Assembly: GCA_009746045.1 (NCBI GenBank) | Contig: RPFO01000026.1 | Coordinates: 1,766,747 to 1,830,746, forward strand | Direction of reading: 5' to 3' | Length of the DNA stretch: 64,000 nt | Source: Mesostigma viride | Taxonomy: Eukaryota; Streptophyta; Mesostigmatophyceae; Mesostigmatales; Mesostigmataceae | In this document: positions 32,296-42,583 of the stretch, piece by piece | How the letters are laid out: each line of letters opens with the position of its first letter | Numbering within the stretch: the stretch's first letter is position 1 | The notes under the pieces: model-generated | Databases searched by the model: none | Seen by the model: the letters and a program-made list of their open reading frames with translations, nothing else | What the model was told of the DNA's origin: nothing | Made by a program: the position numbers and the translations under genes

Positions 32296-33990
32296 ATGTC
32301 GTTTGAGTATGGTGTTTGTCCTGCTTTGATGCGGAAGAAGCGTAAACCGGTAAGAATAGCGCCGTCAATCGCATTAACAACTACAGGAGGATCAAATCCC
32401 AGCGCCTCCCAGATTGCAGTAACAGCAACATTCAGCCAACCAGTCACCGGTTTCGCCTTGGGTGATATCACTGTCATAAATGGTACTGCATCCGGTTTAA
32501 CGGGTAGCGACACCTCCTACACGTTCACGGTGACTCCGGCAGTCGCTTATTCACTGACAACCGTCAGCGTTGGAGCAAACGCAGCAATCAACACGCTAGG
32601 AATCGGCAACACGGCCTCCTCCACCCTCTCCTTCACGTACTCGCCCCCTCCGACGGTGACTCTCGCGACGACCGCGGGCTCGACGCCATCATCGACTCCA
32701 GTGGAAGTGACCGCCACATTCAGCAGGTCCGTCACGGGGTTCGCGTTGGGCGACATCACCGTGACCAACGGGACCGCCGCCAACCTGACCGGCAGCGGGG
32801 CGTCGTACGCCTTCCAGGTGACGCCAACGACCGCGTACGCCGCCACGAGTGTCAATGTGGGCTCTGGAGTTGTCGCGGACGCCTCGACAGGAACCGCCAA
32901 CGCGGCTTCCAACACGCTGTCGTTCACGTACTCGCCCACTCTCACCGTTACTATCGCGTCGGGAACCCCGACGGGTGCCGTTTACCCAGTCACGGCCACC
33001 TTTAGAACGTCTGTCACAGGGTTCGCGTTGGGCGACATCGCCGTCACCAACGGAACAGCATCCAACTTACTGGGAAGCGGCGCCACGTACACATTCGATG
33101 TGACCCCTACCATGTCGGACCTAGCGACGACGGTAAGCGTGGGCGCGGGCACTGTGACGAGCGCAACATGGGGTGTAGGAAACACTGCATCCAACACTTT
33201 GTCGTTCACGTACCATTACAACCCGGCAACGGACCCCGCATTGTTCGCGTGGTATGACCCGTCCGACAGCTCTACGTTGTTCACCACCAATTCCGGCACA
33301 ACCCTGCAAAACACAGCAGGTGGGGATGTGAATCTGATGCACGACAAAGGACCGCACGGCTACCACCTTGGGCCGGACACTTCCGCCACGTGTCCGACGT
33401 TGGATACAACGGAATTGAACTCGAAACGGTCTCTCCGATTTACCAACTCGCGCGGGACGGGCTTATATTCTAACGGCCCCGCCTTTTGGGGGGCGGCTGG
33501 GGCCAACGCAAGCATCCTGCTAGTCGCCAAACAGCTAACGACTGCGACATATCCACAGAGAGGAGCGGGGTCGAATGTCAGAGGGTATATGCTTGGTTCG
33601 TACCAGAACAATGGCTATGTTATGGCATACGGGGCAGACACACAAAGCGTCATGTGTTTCTCTCCGAATAATGTATACGATACCGTGTGCACCAGGTCGG
33701 AATTCTTCAACAACACACCACACGTCATGGCGCTTTCATGCAACACCTATACGAATGTACTTGTCACAAGATTCGATGGAAGATCTGGCTACAGTAGATT
33801 TGGAGTCGACCCTACTATCGGTTCGGGGAGTATCGCTCTCGGTGCAGATATAAGCAACTCTGCCCGCGCGTTTGACGGGTGGATCGGCGAGGTCCTGGTC
33901 TACAACACCGCCAAGACCGCGGCCGAGCTCGAGCTGATCCGTGGGTACCTCGTGGCCAAGTGGGGCACCCCCGCCGCCATCCCAGCGTAG
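32296..33990 (+). CDS. adhesin-like protein: three bacterial Ig-like repeats plus lectin-like C-terminal domain
   Basis: 564 residues. After a short basic N-terminus, three ~95-residue repeats follow (about 24-120, 121-218, 219-312). Each contains VTGFALGDITVTNGTA or a close variant and ends in NTLSFTY, the pattern of bacterial-type Ig-like surface domains. Residues ~315-560 form a different beta-rich domain ending in WIGEVLVYN and LELIRGYLVAKWG, the closing pattern of concanavalin/LamG-like domains. No signal peptide or anchor is seen. A role in receptor or glycan binding on the virion is inferred. The repeats look bacterial in origin, and the DNA repeats are still similar enough to suggest recent internal duplication. 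AGTATAC lies just before its ATG. Confidence 0.75.
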   Translation: MSFEYGVCPALMRKKRKPVRIAPSIALTTTGGSNPSASQIAVTATFSQPVTGFALGDITVINGTASGLTGSDTSYTFTVTPAVAYSLTTVSVGANAAINTLGIGNTASSTLSFTYSPPPTVTLATTAGSTPSSTPVEVTATFSRSVTGFALGDITVTNGTAANLTGSGASYAFQVTPTTAYAATSVNVGSGVVADASTGTANAASNTLSFTYSPTLTVTIASGTPTGAVYPVTATFRTSVTGFALGDIAVTNGTASNLLGSGATYTFDVTPTMSDLATTVSVGAGTVTSATWGVGNTASNTLSFTYHYNPATDPALFAWYDPSDSSTLFTTNSGTTLQNTAGGDVNLMHDKGPHGYHLGPDTSATCPTLDTTELNSKRSLRFTNSRGTGLYSNGPAFWGAAGANASILLVAKQLTTATYPQRGAGSNVRGYMLGSYQNNGYVMAYGADTQSVMCFSPNNVYDTVCTRSEFFNNTPHVMALSCNTYTNVLVTRFDGRSGYSRFGVDPTIGSGSIALGADISNSARAFDGWIGEVLVYNTAKTAAELELIRGYLVAKWGTPAAIPA

Positions 33991-34037
33991 AGTTAAAGAC
34001 TAGAACTATTATCTCTGATAAGTTGTAATAAACCGCC

Positions 34038-34532
34038 ATGGATTATCCCACATTTTACCAAATCGCTTTAGATTCTGTCGCGTCACAGAACACAATCGAC
34101 GAGTACAATGGAATTTATTCTTTCGATATCAAGCCAGACCCAAGAGCGCCTATCATAGACAGCACATGGCGCGGAGGGGTCCATTTCGCATATCTCAAGG
34201 ACGTGGAAAACCAAGAAAATTACTCGCTTGTCGGACTAGTTTCTTCAAGTTTTTCTGGAGGAGAGCATAACCCACAAGACAGTGTCGTGCTATGTACGGA
34301 AGAATGCAAAGATGTTGCCGCCTCGTACACCGTGATAAACGACCATGCATTTTTCAACCTAAAAAACGATCACTTGTTTAGGAATGGCGGGAGACTCGAG
34401 ATCGGTTTAGTGCACATTGACAGAGGAGTTGATGACAAACAATTCATCCCACTAACCCACGAGTCGTTTCTTTGCATCTTGCGTTTTGAGAAAATTCGCG
34501 GGTTCGACAAGTGCAAGTGCCATCACAAGTAG
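34038..34532 (+). CDS. 164-residue protein, unknown
   Basis: An uninterrupted frame from ATG 34038, with TTATCTCT (34009-34016), seven bases and TGTAATAAAC just upstream. It is a soluble mixed alpha/beta-looking protein with several Cys late in the chain (CTEEC, CKCHHK at the end). It has no transmembrane segment. No family is recognised. It follows the adhesin gene by 47 bases. Confidence 0.55.
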   Translation: MDYPTFYQIALDSVASQNTIDEYNGIYSFDIKPDPRAPIIDSTWRGGVHFAYLKDVENQENYSLVGLVSSSFSGGEHNPQDSVVLCTEECKDVAASYTVINDHAFFNLKNDHLFRNGGRLEIGLVHIDRGVDDKQFIPLTHESFLCILRFEKIRGFDKCKCHHK

Positions 34533-34566
34533 GTTAAAAAAGCTCAACATAGGTTGAAACACTTCT

Positions 34567-34749
34567 ATGGGCAACTGTTTAAAGCTTGGTTACGAGTACT
34601 CAGAAATTCTGGAGGAGTCAATAAGGAGGATTAGAAGGAGCCCGACGTACAGGCGCGCCTATGAGGTCGTGTACGCCCCTTTTGAAATCGCGCCAGACTC
34701 CGAGGGCACTCCGACTCCCGCCCCATCCCCTGATAATAAACATAACTAA
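34567..34749 (+). CDS. 60-residue protein, possible lipid-anchored N-terminus
   Basis: It begins MGNCLKLG: Gly at position 2 with Cys at 4 is the arrangement of dually acylated (myristoyl plus palmitoyl) proteins, though the usual Ser/Thr at position 6 is absent. A charged helix (ESIRRIRRSPTYRRAY) and a Pro-rich tail follow. Membrane attachment is inferred only. No family is recognised. Confidence 0.5.
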   Translation: MGNCLKLGYEYSEILEESIRRIRRSPTYRRAYEVVYAPFEIAPDSEGTPTPAPSPDNKHN

Positions 34750-34790
34750 TCAATAAAATTTTCTTTTCGTGAATCTATACAGCTTCCAAC

Positions 34791-35171
34791 ATGTTCGTGA
34801 CCATGAACGACATTCTGAACTGCATCGAGGCCTGCAAGCCGGGTAGTGGCGGGTACATCCAGGACGGCAGCGAGCGGGCCCGCAACGCCGCAGAGGTGGC
34901 GCGCATATCCTGCATCATCGCCGGAAAGCCTGACCCGTACGATGACAACTACCGTTTAGAGTTAGAACAGCTTGACAATCCTTTGACCCTCCTAGCCGCC
35001 GCCTCACGCGCACTAGGTAGCGAGGCGACCCCGGACGACGTTCACAAGGTGTGTGAGGACCTCGCGGTTCTCTCCATCATGGCCGGTTGCGTCACGGGCA
35101 GGCAGTCCATCTCTTCGCCGACATTCGCGAAGGTGAAGGAGCAACTGCAACTCTGGAGAGACATTCGCTAA
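34791..35171 (+). CDS. 126-residue protein, unknown, last gene before right TIR
   Basis: A mostly helical, Ala/Leu-rich soluble protein with four or five Cys spread over the chain. It starts at 34791 (MFVTMNDILN); the Met at codon 5 is an alternative. The stop codon touches the inner edge of the right TIR (35171). No family is recognised. Confidence 0.5.
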   Translation: MFVTMNDILNCIEACKPGSGGYIQDGSERARNAAEVARISCIIAGKPDPYDDNYRLELEQLDNPLTLLAAASRALGSEATPDDVHKVCEDLAVLSIMAGCVTGRQSISSPTFAKVKEQLQLWRDIR

Positions 35172-35317
35172 AACCCCGCCACCCCCTCTCCCTCCCTTCC
35201 CGAGCACCGCGAGGACGCAGACCCCTGCACGAAAGTTCCGCGAATTTCCCGACCAGGGCTGGGTTTTCCAGCGACCCGGGTGCGCGCTGGGTGGTGAGCT
35301 TGACTTTTCGAGGTCCC

Positions 35318-35368
35318 GCGTTCTGCCCAACTCTTAAAAGCTTTTGGTATAAAAGTTGGGCAGAACGC
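35318..35368. promoter_or_regulatory. TIR hairpin 2, right arm
   Basis: The mirror copy of the 17817-17867 hairpin: arms 35318-35335 and 35351-35368, with the CCCAAC/GTTGGG version of the stem. It lies six bases before the retrotransposon insertion point. Confidence 0.75.
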
Positions 35369-35374
35369 TGAACC

Positions 35375-35991
35375 AGTTAACGTAAAGGATTTACGTTAGA
35401 TGGATAGAGATTGTTACGCTCTTTCCAACGGCACCTTGAACGCCTCATTTGGTTAAGGAACGTAAAAGTTATGACGTTTCCTAGGCTGTGCCGACAGTAC
35501 CCGGCGCGCCACTGTGGGCGCGTACGGACACAGGATGTACAAGTGTCACTTTGATAGTCCGCAGGACGTTGACAGGACTTGTACAGGACTTGATGGTCAA
35601 TTGATAGGTAGGCGCACTGTAGCGCGCCAGGACCTATGAGACAATTGATGCTGACTAGTGTACGGATAGGTCCACAGGACTAGCCGTATGGACAATTGAT
35701 AGATCTGCGCGCCAAAGGCGTGCCAGAGTCTGTGTAATCAATTGATTGACAGTTCAGCTGTGACAGTGCAGCTGAATACTTGGACGCGTCCCTAGTAAGC
35801 TATATGAGTGACTTGGTCACACCGGGACGCTAGTTCTTGCGTGCACGTTCTCTTGGCACTGCGACCCTGTCGTCTGTGCTGCGTGCAGTCTTGGAAGTGA
35901 CGTGACTTACGTCTGTGTTTCCTGATTATTAATAAAGGCAACTTCCTGCAAGAACCATGGCGGAATTCGTGGCATTCTTACCCTCACAACT
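35375..35991 (+). repeat. 5' LTR of the Copia-like element
   Basis: 617 bp, AGTTAACGTAAAG to CCCTCACAACT. It holds a TATA-like GCTATATGAG near 35799 and an AATAAA near 35930. The bases after it (CGTATTACACGC) do not start with the usual TGG of a tRNA 3'-end primer site. Confidence 0.92.
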
Positions 35992-36015
35992 CGTATTACA
36001 CGCTCTGTCAAAAAG

Positions 36016-36722
36016 ATGCCAAATTCGGAAGAATTTCGGATTCCGGACGATGAGGAAATAGCCGCTCCGCCGGCTGGTTCTTCGTCAAGACCAACTGTGC
36101 CGTCGTGGCAACAATTGCTCGACGAAGTTACAGTTTCGCTCGACGAGCTTCATCGTCAGCAGCGTGCAGCTCACGCATTGCTCGGGGATAACCCCGAGGA
36201 CCCCGATTTGCCAGCACTGGTGCCGGCTCGCGCATGTTGGACCAGATTCGAAACATTTTATCGACATTTACGGTCCAGGTGCGGGGAGGTTTGCGGTCGG
36301 TGACCGAAGTCACGACTGCCATTGAGGAGTTGGACAACGTCCTCTCTTCACTCACCGGTTACCAGAGAAACCTGCAAAACTGGGCATCGCTTCGCACGGG
36401 GGGCGCGCCGGCGGTGTCAACAAATTTGTTTCAGGATCTCGCGCTGCTATCGCTGCTCACTCGCGGCGTACGCAGTCGCGAGCGCCAGGTTTTAATTAAC
36501 CTGGTGGCATTTCTCGCCTCTGTGCGAGAGTGGATTCCCGCGGGGTGGGAATTATTGACGATCTTTACACATCCTCTGCGCCTCGTCGCGCGTCGGCGCG
36601 TCGCAACTTACGCGGCGGGGAGCACGCCGGTTTTAATTCATACCGGTGCAGGTCCGGAGCTGGATATGGAGGATCGTGAGTTCGTATACACGTACTGCGA
36701 CTTCAGGGGCCTTGACTACTAG
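36016..36722 (+). CDS. extra ORF upstream of gag in the Copia-like element, frame-broken
   Basis: Two overlapping frames (36016-36303 and 36234-36722) read best as one ~235-residue protein if the frame shifts by one base near ACCCCGATTT (36198-36207). The N-terminal part is acidic and Pro-rich; the C-terminal part is helical and Leu-rich (LFQDLALLSLLTRGVRSRER). No family is recognised. Copia elements normally start with gag, so an ORF here is unusual. The alternative is two unrelated small ORFs. Confidence 0.45.
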
Positions 36723-36891
36723 TCGGCCTAATTTTCTTCTGCAGTACTTGTCGACATTTTTTTGTCGAATTTCGGCGGCAATTCGCGGGGGCGGCAGCGA
36801 CACCGGCGCAGGCGGCAGAGGCGACACAAAAATTTTGTACATATTTTCTGCTGCTTCGTTAAGGTGTTCTTTGAATAGCTGGTAGTGCAGG

Positions 36892-38007
36892 ATGGCTGAG
36901 GGACGCCGTAGCAAGGGTCCAGCCAGTGGGAATAATAATGGGGGTGCTGGTAGTGGAACCGCTCACGTAGATGACGTGGGGCTTACCGGAGAGATTACCA
37001 ACCTTCCTCACAATAATAATAATGCACAAGCTATTCATGGCTTTGATCTTACCACACAGGGTCTTTTAATTGTCAATCAGTTGCAGCCTGTAACCTCAGA
37101 CTCCAAGCCTAAGCAGGCTGAAGAGTTTGTGGAGGGATTGGAAGGGTTCCCTAGCTTGTACGGTGGTACAAATTACTATCAAATCTGGATAGGCAGTAGC
37201 ACTTTTGGCAAGTGTACTGACCAGATTAAGGACCTAACCAGGGAGTGCAAAAAGGCCAATAAGGCCTGGGCACTGTACGTGGCTGAGCTGAAGGAGCTGC
37301 TGGAGGACCAACGAAAGAAGGTCGGCATCCATTGGCAGGACAAGTATCAAGGGTGGGAGGTCAAGGGGGACCTGATCCAGAACTTTCTCAACTATTGTAA
37401 GATGGTTGAGGAGGGCAGGGCTCACGGCTTTAATGTCGCTGATAACATAGCCCTAACCAACTGGCTCAAGGTTTCTGGGCTGGATAAGGCGACACGTGGC
37501 TCCTTAAAAGTCATGTGTGCCCCACACTCTACCCTGAAGGCCTACAAGGTCATCATTAAACAAGCTCTCGAGGCAGAGGAGCTGTTTGAGGGTGGAGTGC
37601 CAGCAGTGAAGGCTACCCAGGCAGGCGGGCGTACCCAGGGTGGCTCCAAGACGTCTGAGGCTGACCGAAGCCAAGGAGGGCGTAGGGGCAACCATCACAA
37701 GCGCAAGGGAGATCATTCACCTGATTCTGACAGGAGGTCACACTCCAAGTCGGTGTTCAGGCGGGTGGGTGGTCAGCCCAAGCAGGGCAACGCGTCTGAC
37801 AATGGGGGCAGTGGCCAGGGCAAGTCCAAGATACAATGCTACCTGTGCAAGGGGTGGGGGCACATCAAGAAGGAGTGTCCCAGCTTCAAGAAGTCCCAGG
37901 GCCAGGGCAGCAACAAGAATAACAACAACAACAAGAAGAACAACAACAAGTCCCAGGCAGGCCAGCCTTCAAAGGGCAGTCAGCAAGAAGACAACAAGGA
38001 GCAGTGA
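36892..38007 (+). CDS. gag: Gag (nucleocapsid with CCHC zinc knuckle)
   Basis: 371 residues. An Asn/Gly-rich start is followed by a helical capsid-type region (~85-235). A basic Gly/Ser-rich part then leads to the zinc knuckle CYLCKGWGHIKKEC (C-x2-C-x4-H-x4-C, ~residues 315-328) and an Asn/Lys/Gln-rich tail. The gene ends with TGA at 38005-38007 (context CAG TGA CTG), and the same frame stays open for 47 codons into pol. Readthrough may therefore produce Gag-Pol. Confidence 0.85.
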   Translation: MAEGRRSKGPASGNNNGGAGSGTAHVDDVGLTGEITNLPHNNNNAQAIHGFDLTTQGLLIVNQLQPVTSDSKPKQAEEFVEGLEGFPSLYGGTNYYQIWIGSSTFGKCTDQIKDLTRECKKANKAWALYVAELKELLEDQRKKVGIHWQDKYQGWEVKGDLIQNFLNYCKMVEEGRAHGFNVADNIALTNWLKVSGLDKATRGSLKVMCAPHSTLKAYKVIIKQALEAEELFEGGVPAVKATQAGGRTQGGSKTSEADRSQGGRRGNHHKRKGDHSPDSDRRSHSKSVFRRVGGQPKQGNASDNGGSGQGKSKIQCYLCKGWGHIKKECPSFKKSQGQGSNKNNNNNKKNNNKSQAGQPSKGSQQEDNKEQ

Positions 38008-41000
38008 CTGTCTGAGGCAACCCCTACACACCTTAATTCACCCAAGGGGGAGGCCAGGTGCTCCAATGCAGATTTTATATCTGGGCAACAAGAGGGTGAT
38101 CTCCAGGTTCAGTGTGGCCCCAGGTCACCTGGAGAGGTACAGGTTCCTATGAAGACGTCCTTGACAGCTGATGCAGCTGTAAGTATGTCTGACCCTATGC
38201 ATCCTCGTGCTGGGCACGAGGGTGGACCTCTCATTTTGAGAGAAACCAATGTACAACCACAGAGGGGTGTGAAGGCCTCTGGTGGTATGCATGTGGTCCC
38301 TGCTGGCGGTCCAGGTGTTGGGCATGAGCAGGGTGACTCAGGCTCTGAGTCAGAACAGGATGGAAGTCAGCATGGTGATGCTGGACAACCTGACAGCACA
38401 GTCCTGACTGTGCCAGGGACTGCTTCCTCTGTGTACCAGGAGTTGGGTGCCCGAATCCACAACATGTTTGGGCATGCCACTTCTCTGTCAAACAACTTTG
38501 CCTTCCGTATGGGCAGGGCACCCCTTCTTAAGGCGTGTCAGCAAGCTGCCTCACGGTGTAAGTGCCAGTTGTCCTCCAACAAGCCCAGGAAATCACATGC
38601 CAAAGCTCTACCTCAGAGCATTGGTGATCTGCAGTGTGATATCCAACACATCAGGGGCATGCAACTGTTGGTGTGCGTGGACAGGTACACGAAATACAAG
38701 GTGCTGAGCATTTACCTTCTATGAAGAACAGGTACTTGCTGGCTGCCCTGCAGAATGTAAGAGCCAAGTTTCCTACCACAAGGATCCAGGTGGACATGCA
38801 GTTTCAGCATCTCAAGGGTGATCCTACCCTTCCTGAGTTGCTGGTTACACCTAGGGAGGCTCATGGGCAGCAGGGTGCTATCGAGAGGGCAATCCAGGAG
38901 GTCAAGAAATTGATCATCTCTGAAGACTGGGTACCCTTGTCTGCACCTGCACTTGTCAGGAGTGCATGGCTGAGGAACGTGGAGCAGCAGCTGAACAGCA
39001 GGGTTAACTTCTACTATGATGGAGTTGCTGTCAGCCCAATGGGTCTATATCATGGCCTGTGCCCACCACATGTGCTGGAGGGCTGGAAACATGCTGCACA
39101 TGTCACCTTTGCCAAGCTGAGGGAGAAGGACCGGGGTTGGAAGATGCTGGAGCCACAAGTGGGTCAGAAGGTCCTAGCTTGGAAGGAACCTAGCCTTTAT
39201 GGCAAACGTGGTAGCTGGAGTCCTGGGGTGGTTACCCAGGTTGATGAAGCTAGCCACGCATGCTTGGTCAGCATGGAGGACGAACCAAAGCATGTACACC
39301 GGCTGAGTTGGTCATATGTCAAGCCTAACCTGATGAATGAGGGCAGTCAGGCACAAGGCTCACAGGATCTGCAGGATTTTCAGGTCCCAGGTGACATCAC
39401 TGACGCAACGACCACATCTGTTGCAGGGGAATCTGTCAGCCCTGGCCAGGTTGCAGAGGTACTTGTTGAACAGGCTGCAAGGTCAACAGCTGGGGAGTCA
39501 ACTGTCAAGCCCAAGGCACTAACCAAGCCCAGGGGGACAAGTTTGGCTGGATTGATTGGGGCTCTACAAAGGGCCAAGAAGCAGCCCAAGGTAGCCAAGC
39601 TCAGGTGGCATGGCAATCTGGGGCTGGACACTGCCTTAGAGGTAGACACTAATTCTCAGGTCTCCATTATTGGGACCAGGGCTGCAGCAGGGTACAGCAT
39701 GTCTGAACCCAGCTATCAGTTTGTGTCTGACTTCAGTGGCGGGGTACACGTGAAGGTACTGGGTGAGGTATTCATTCCTATCCTTGGACAGGACACTGCT
39801 TTTTGTGTCTTGGAGGGCTATCAAGGACCTGCTCTTCTGGGGCAGAATTTCCTATGCCAGGATGGGGTAGTGATCACGTCCTCTCTCCTGACTAAGGAAG
39901 GGGCTGGTCAGGTCCCACTGATTAATTTCAGGACCACTCACCTATCACGTGCAGTAACCAGGACGGTTAAGCGTGTGCAAGTGTGCCAGGGGCAGGAGCC
40001 CTTGGTTGATGACCTCATACTGCCAGCTGCTAGTCATCCAAGCAGTTTGGGCATTGGTCCTCACTCACTTGCTGGACACAGCCCTATCAACTACCAAGGC
40101 CTGGTGAAGCTCATGTCCTCTCCCATTATGTGTCCCCAGGTCACACTGGGTCTGATTAAATCTGGGGAGGACTGGATCTCCAAGAAATGCGTGGAACCTG
40201 TCAATGACCTGCCTCCTGCACGACGTCTACTCAAGCTCAAGTTTGTCATCAAGATGAAGGAGGTGGACGGGGTCAAGGTACCACATGTCAGGCCAGTGCT
40301 GAATGAGTTCAAGGGTACTGGTGAGTGCACTGCTGAGGAGTTGTATACCCCTGGCATGCTGCATGATACTTGGAGGCTGCTGCTGTGTGTCTTTCTAGGC
40401 CTTCTCAACAAGGGCTTGGACTATGGCTCAGTGGTGATAGACTTCAAGAGGGCATTTCTGGAGGGTGATGCAGATGTGGCACAGGAAAAGTGGGAGGGCA
40501 AGACGCCTTTCTATGTTAGGGTGCCTGCTGTATGGAAAAGGGACATCCACACGGAGTTCCTTAAAATCCTCAAGGGCCTGGAGGGCCTGAGGTCAAGTCC
40601 AATAATCTGGAGGGAGACTCTCAACCGTTTCCTGAAGGAGCATTGCAACTTGAAGGTCTCTCCTGTAGACCCCTGTCTGTTTCTGGGGCAATGGGAAGGC
40701 CTGCCAGTGTATGCTTCGCTGCACGGGGATGACCTACATCTGATAGCTCCCACGTCGTGGCTTAAGGAGCTGATCTCCATCATTAAGTCCAAGTTTCCTC
40801 TGGGTAGGGAGCAATGGCAGGTGGAGAATGAGCCTCTGCTGTTTGTGGGCATGGAGGCCACACTGGTGAAGAAGGGAGGGGAGTGGCGTATGCTGCTGGT
40901 GGGGGGCAATGACTATCAAGAGACCCTCATTAGCAAGCTTCCTCCAACCATCACACAGGCACTGTGTCCCATGGTGAGGGGCATGGTTGCTTGGGTGGCA

Positions 41001-41633
41001 GGCATTTCCAGGCCAGACCTTATGGTCATAGCCAGGTTGCCTGATGACATGCTGGTGGAGCTAGGGTCTGCCAAGGTGGCTGATCAGGTCAGGGCTTCAT
41101 CTGGCATTCTGTTGTCTGCAGTGGATTTATCACAACCCATTTGCATGGAGCTGTATGTGGATAGCTCAATGGACAGCAGGCAGGTCTCCAAGGTCAGGGG
41201 CAGGGCTGCAGGGCTCTTTGTGCTCAGACAGGAAGGCCTGGGGAGTTTGGTGAGCTGGTTTAGTCGCCTGCACAAACGGGTGGCTGTCAGCAGTGATGTG
41301 GCAGAATGCAGGGCTATTTGTGAAGGCATTCACACAAGCCTTTATCTGAAGGAGTTGCTTCATCAGATGACTTCTAACACTCCTTGGCCACTTCAGGTTA
41401 CCACTCTTCTAAAAACAGACTCCATGGGGATGGTGCAGTTTGTGCACAGGCAGATGGCCAGAAGTAGGGACTTGGATTATCTCCTTCTTAAGGAGTTGTC
41501 CTCCTTGGCCAATATTGAGCATATCCCTGGGGTTGACAATCCTGCTGATGCTTTGACCAAGCTAGTGCAGAAGGCAGCAGTGCAATACAAGGTTCTTCAG
41601 TCTCTGATGGACCCATCTCAGCAAGCTGTCTAA
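38008..41633 (+). CDS. pol: Pol: integrase, retropepsin-like domain, reverse transcriptase, RNase H
   Basis: It continues gag's frame from 38008; the first Met is at 38149. The integrase zinc-binding HHCC region (HNMFGH ... RCKCQ) and first catalytic Asp (QCDIQHI) are in this frame. Near 38700 the frame shifts by one base and continues to 41633 (986 codons). The second Asp (QVDMQF) and Glu (GAIERAI) are 29 residues apart. After the integrase come a retropepsin-like segment (LEVDTNSQVSII ... ALLGQNFL), RT with LHGDDLHL in place of YVDD, and a Copia-type RNase H (LYVDSS, AECRA, KTDSMG, PADALTK). Having the protease-like domain after the integrase is not the Copia norm. The single frame break may be decay or assembly error. 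Confidence 0.85.
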
Positions 41634-42583
41634 GCTGGTGCATGGTTATAGGGCATTGGAGAGCAGATTGTGTGGTAGTGTCAGCATTGTGACTGGCATA
41701 ATACCTGTATTTTAGTCTGTACTAAGGCTCATGGACCATGGTACACTCACTCTGATTTTAATCAGGATACAGCCAGGTTTTGGCTGGGGTTCATGCTGTT
41801 GACTACACAAGGTTGACAGGTCCATTACAGACCATGTATTCTATTTTAAAAGAAATGTATATTTGTACATACCTCTCACAATGGTCTGGGAACCTTTATT
41901 CTGGGGTTTATAGGGCGGGGTTCGATTCCCTGGTATTATGTTTCTACAAGCTGGCCTGTTCAGGTGTTTGCCTGTTCAGACTTCCCTAGTTCCCCAGGGC
42001 AGGATTTAATTGTTGCCTATGTGTTTCATTTTGTCATTTGTTTGCTGTGGCAGTTTACCATCTGGCAAGTAGACGGGCGCCGTAAGACGGGCGCCAATAG
42101 ACCCCTGTTGAGAGAATGACAGGCAAACTATTGTAATACGCCTTACTTTGTCAAGTGGTATTTTAATTGTCATGGATTTATTGTACTTATATTGAATATG
42201 TACTGGGTTTTATGGGATTAGTATCTGGGATTAATGTAACTCACCGCCAGAAGGTCATTGTACTGGAGGCTCTACCGAGGTGATGGGATTAATTCCTGGA
42301 GAAGACCTCATAGAATTAACCTGTATGTATTTAATTTTGTGTGCTTCTAATATCTGGTGGTACTCTGTAATGCCACTTCCATAGGTTTTCTCCATTTCTC
42401 ATGAAATGGTTTTCCCTGTGGCAGATCTGTTTCTTTTCCAGTTCCTTAAAAGAAAGGGCTGGGGGAATGGCAATGGCCATTAAAGACATCTGTTCAAGCT
42501 TCAAGCTGGAGTGAAGGACATTTCAAGCTACTTCAAGGGTCCCTGGCAGGGGATGTGATCCCTAAAGAAAAGAAGGGATTGGA
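41634..42583 (+). other. 3' untranslated region of the Copia-like element
   Basis: 950 bp between the pol stop and the 3' LTR, with no ORF of note. The only landmarks are the purine tract next to the LTR and a GGGGTTCGATTCCC stretch near 41915 that resembles a tRNA T-arm. Confidence 0.6.

Noticed and set aside
41905-41935. GGGGTTCGATTCCC in the retroelement 3' UTR as a possible tRNA
   Set aside because: Only a T-arm-like stretch is present; no D-arm or anticodon arm can be folded around it.
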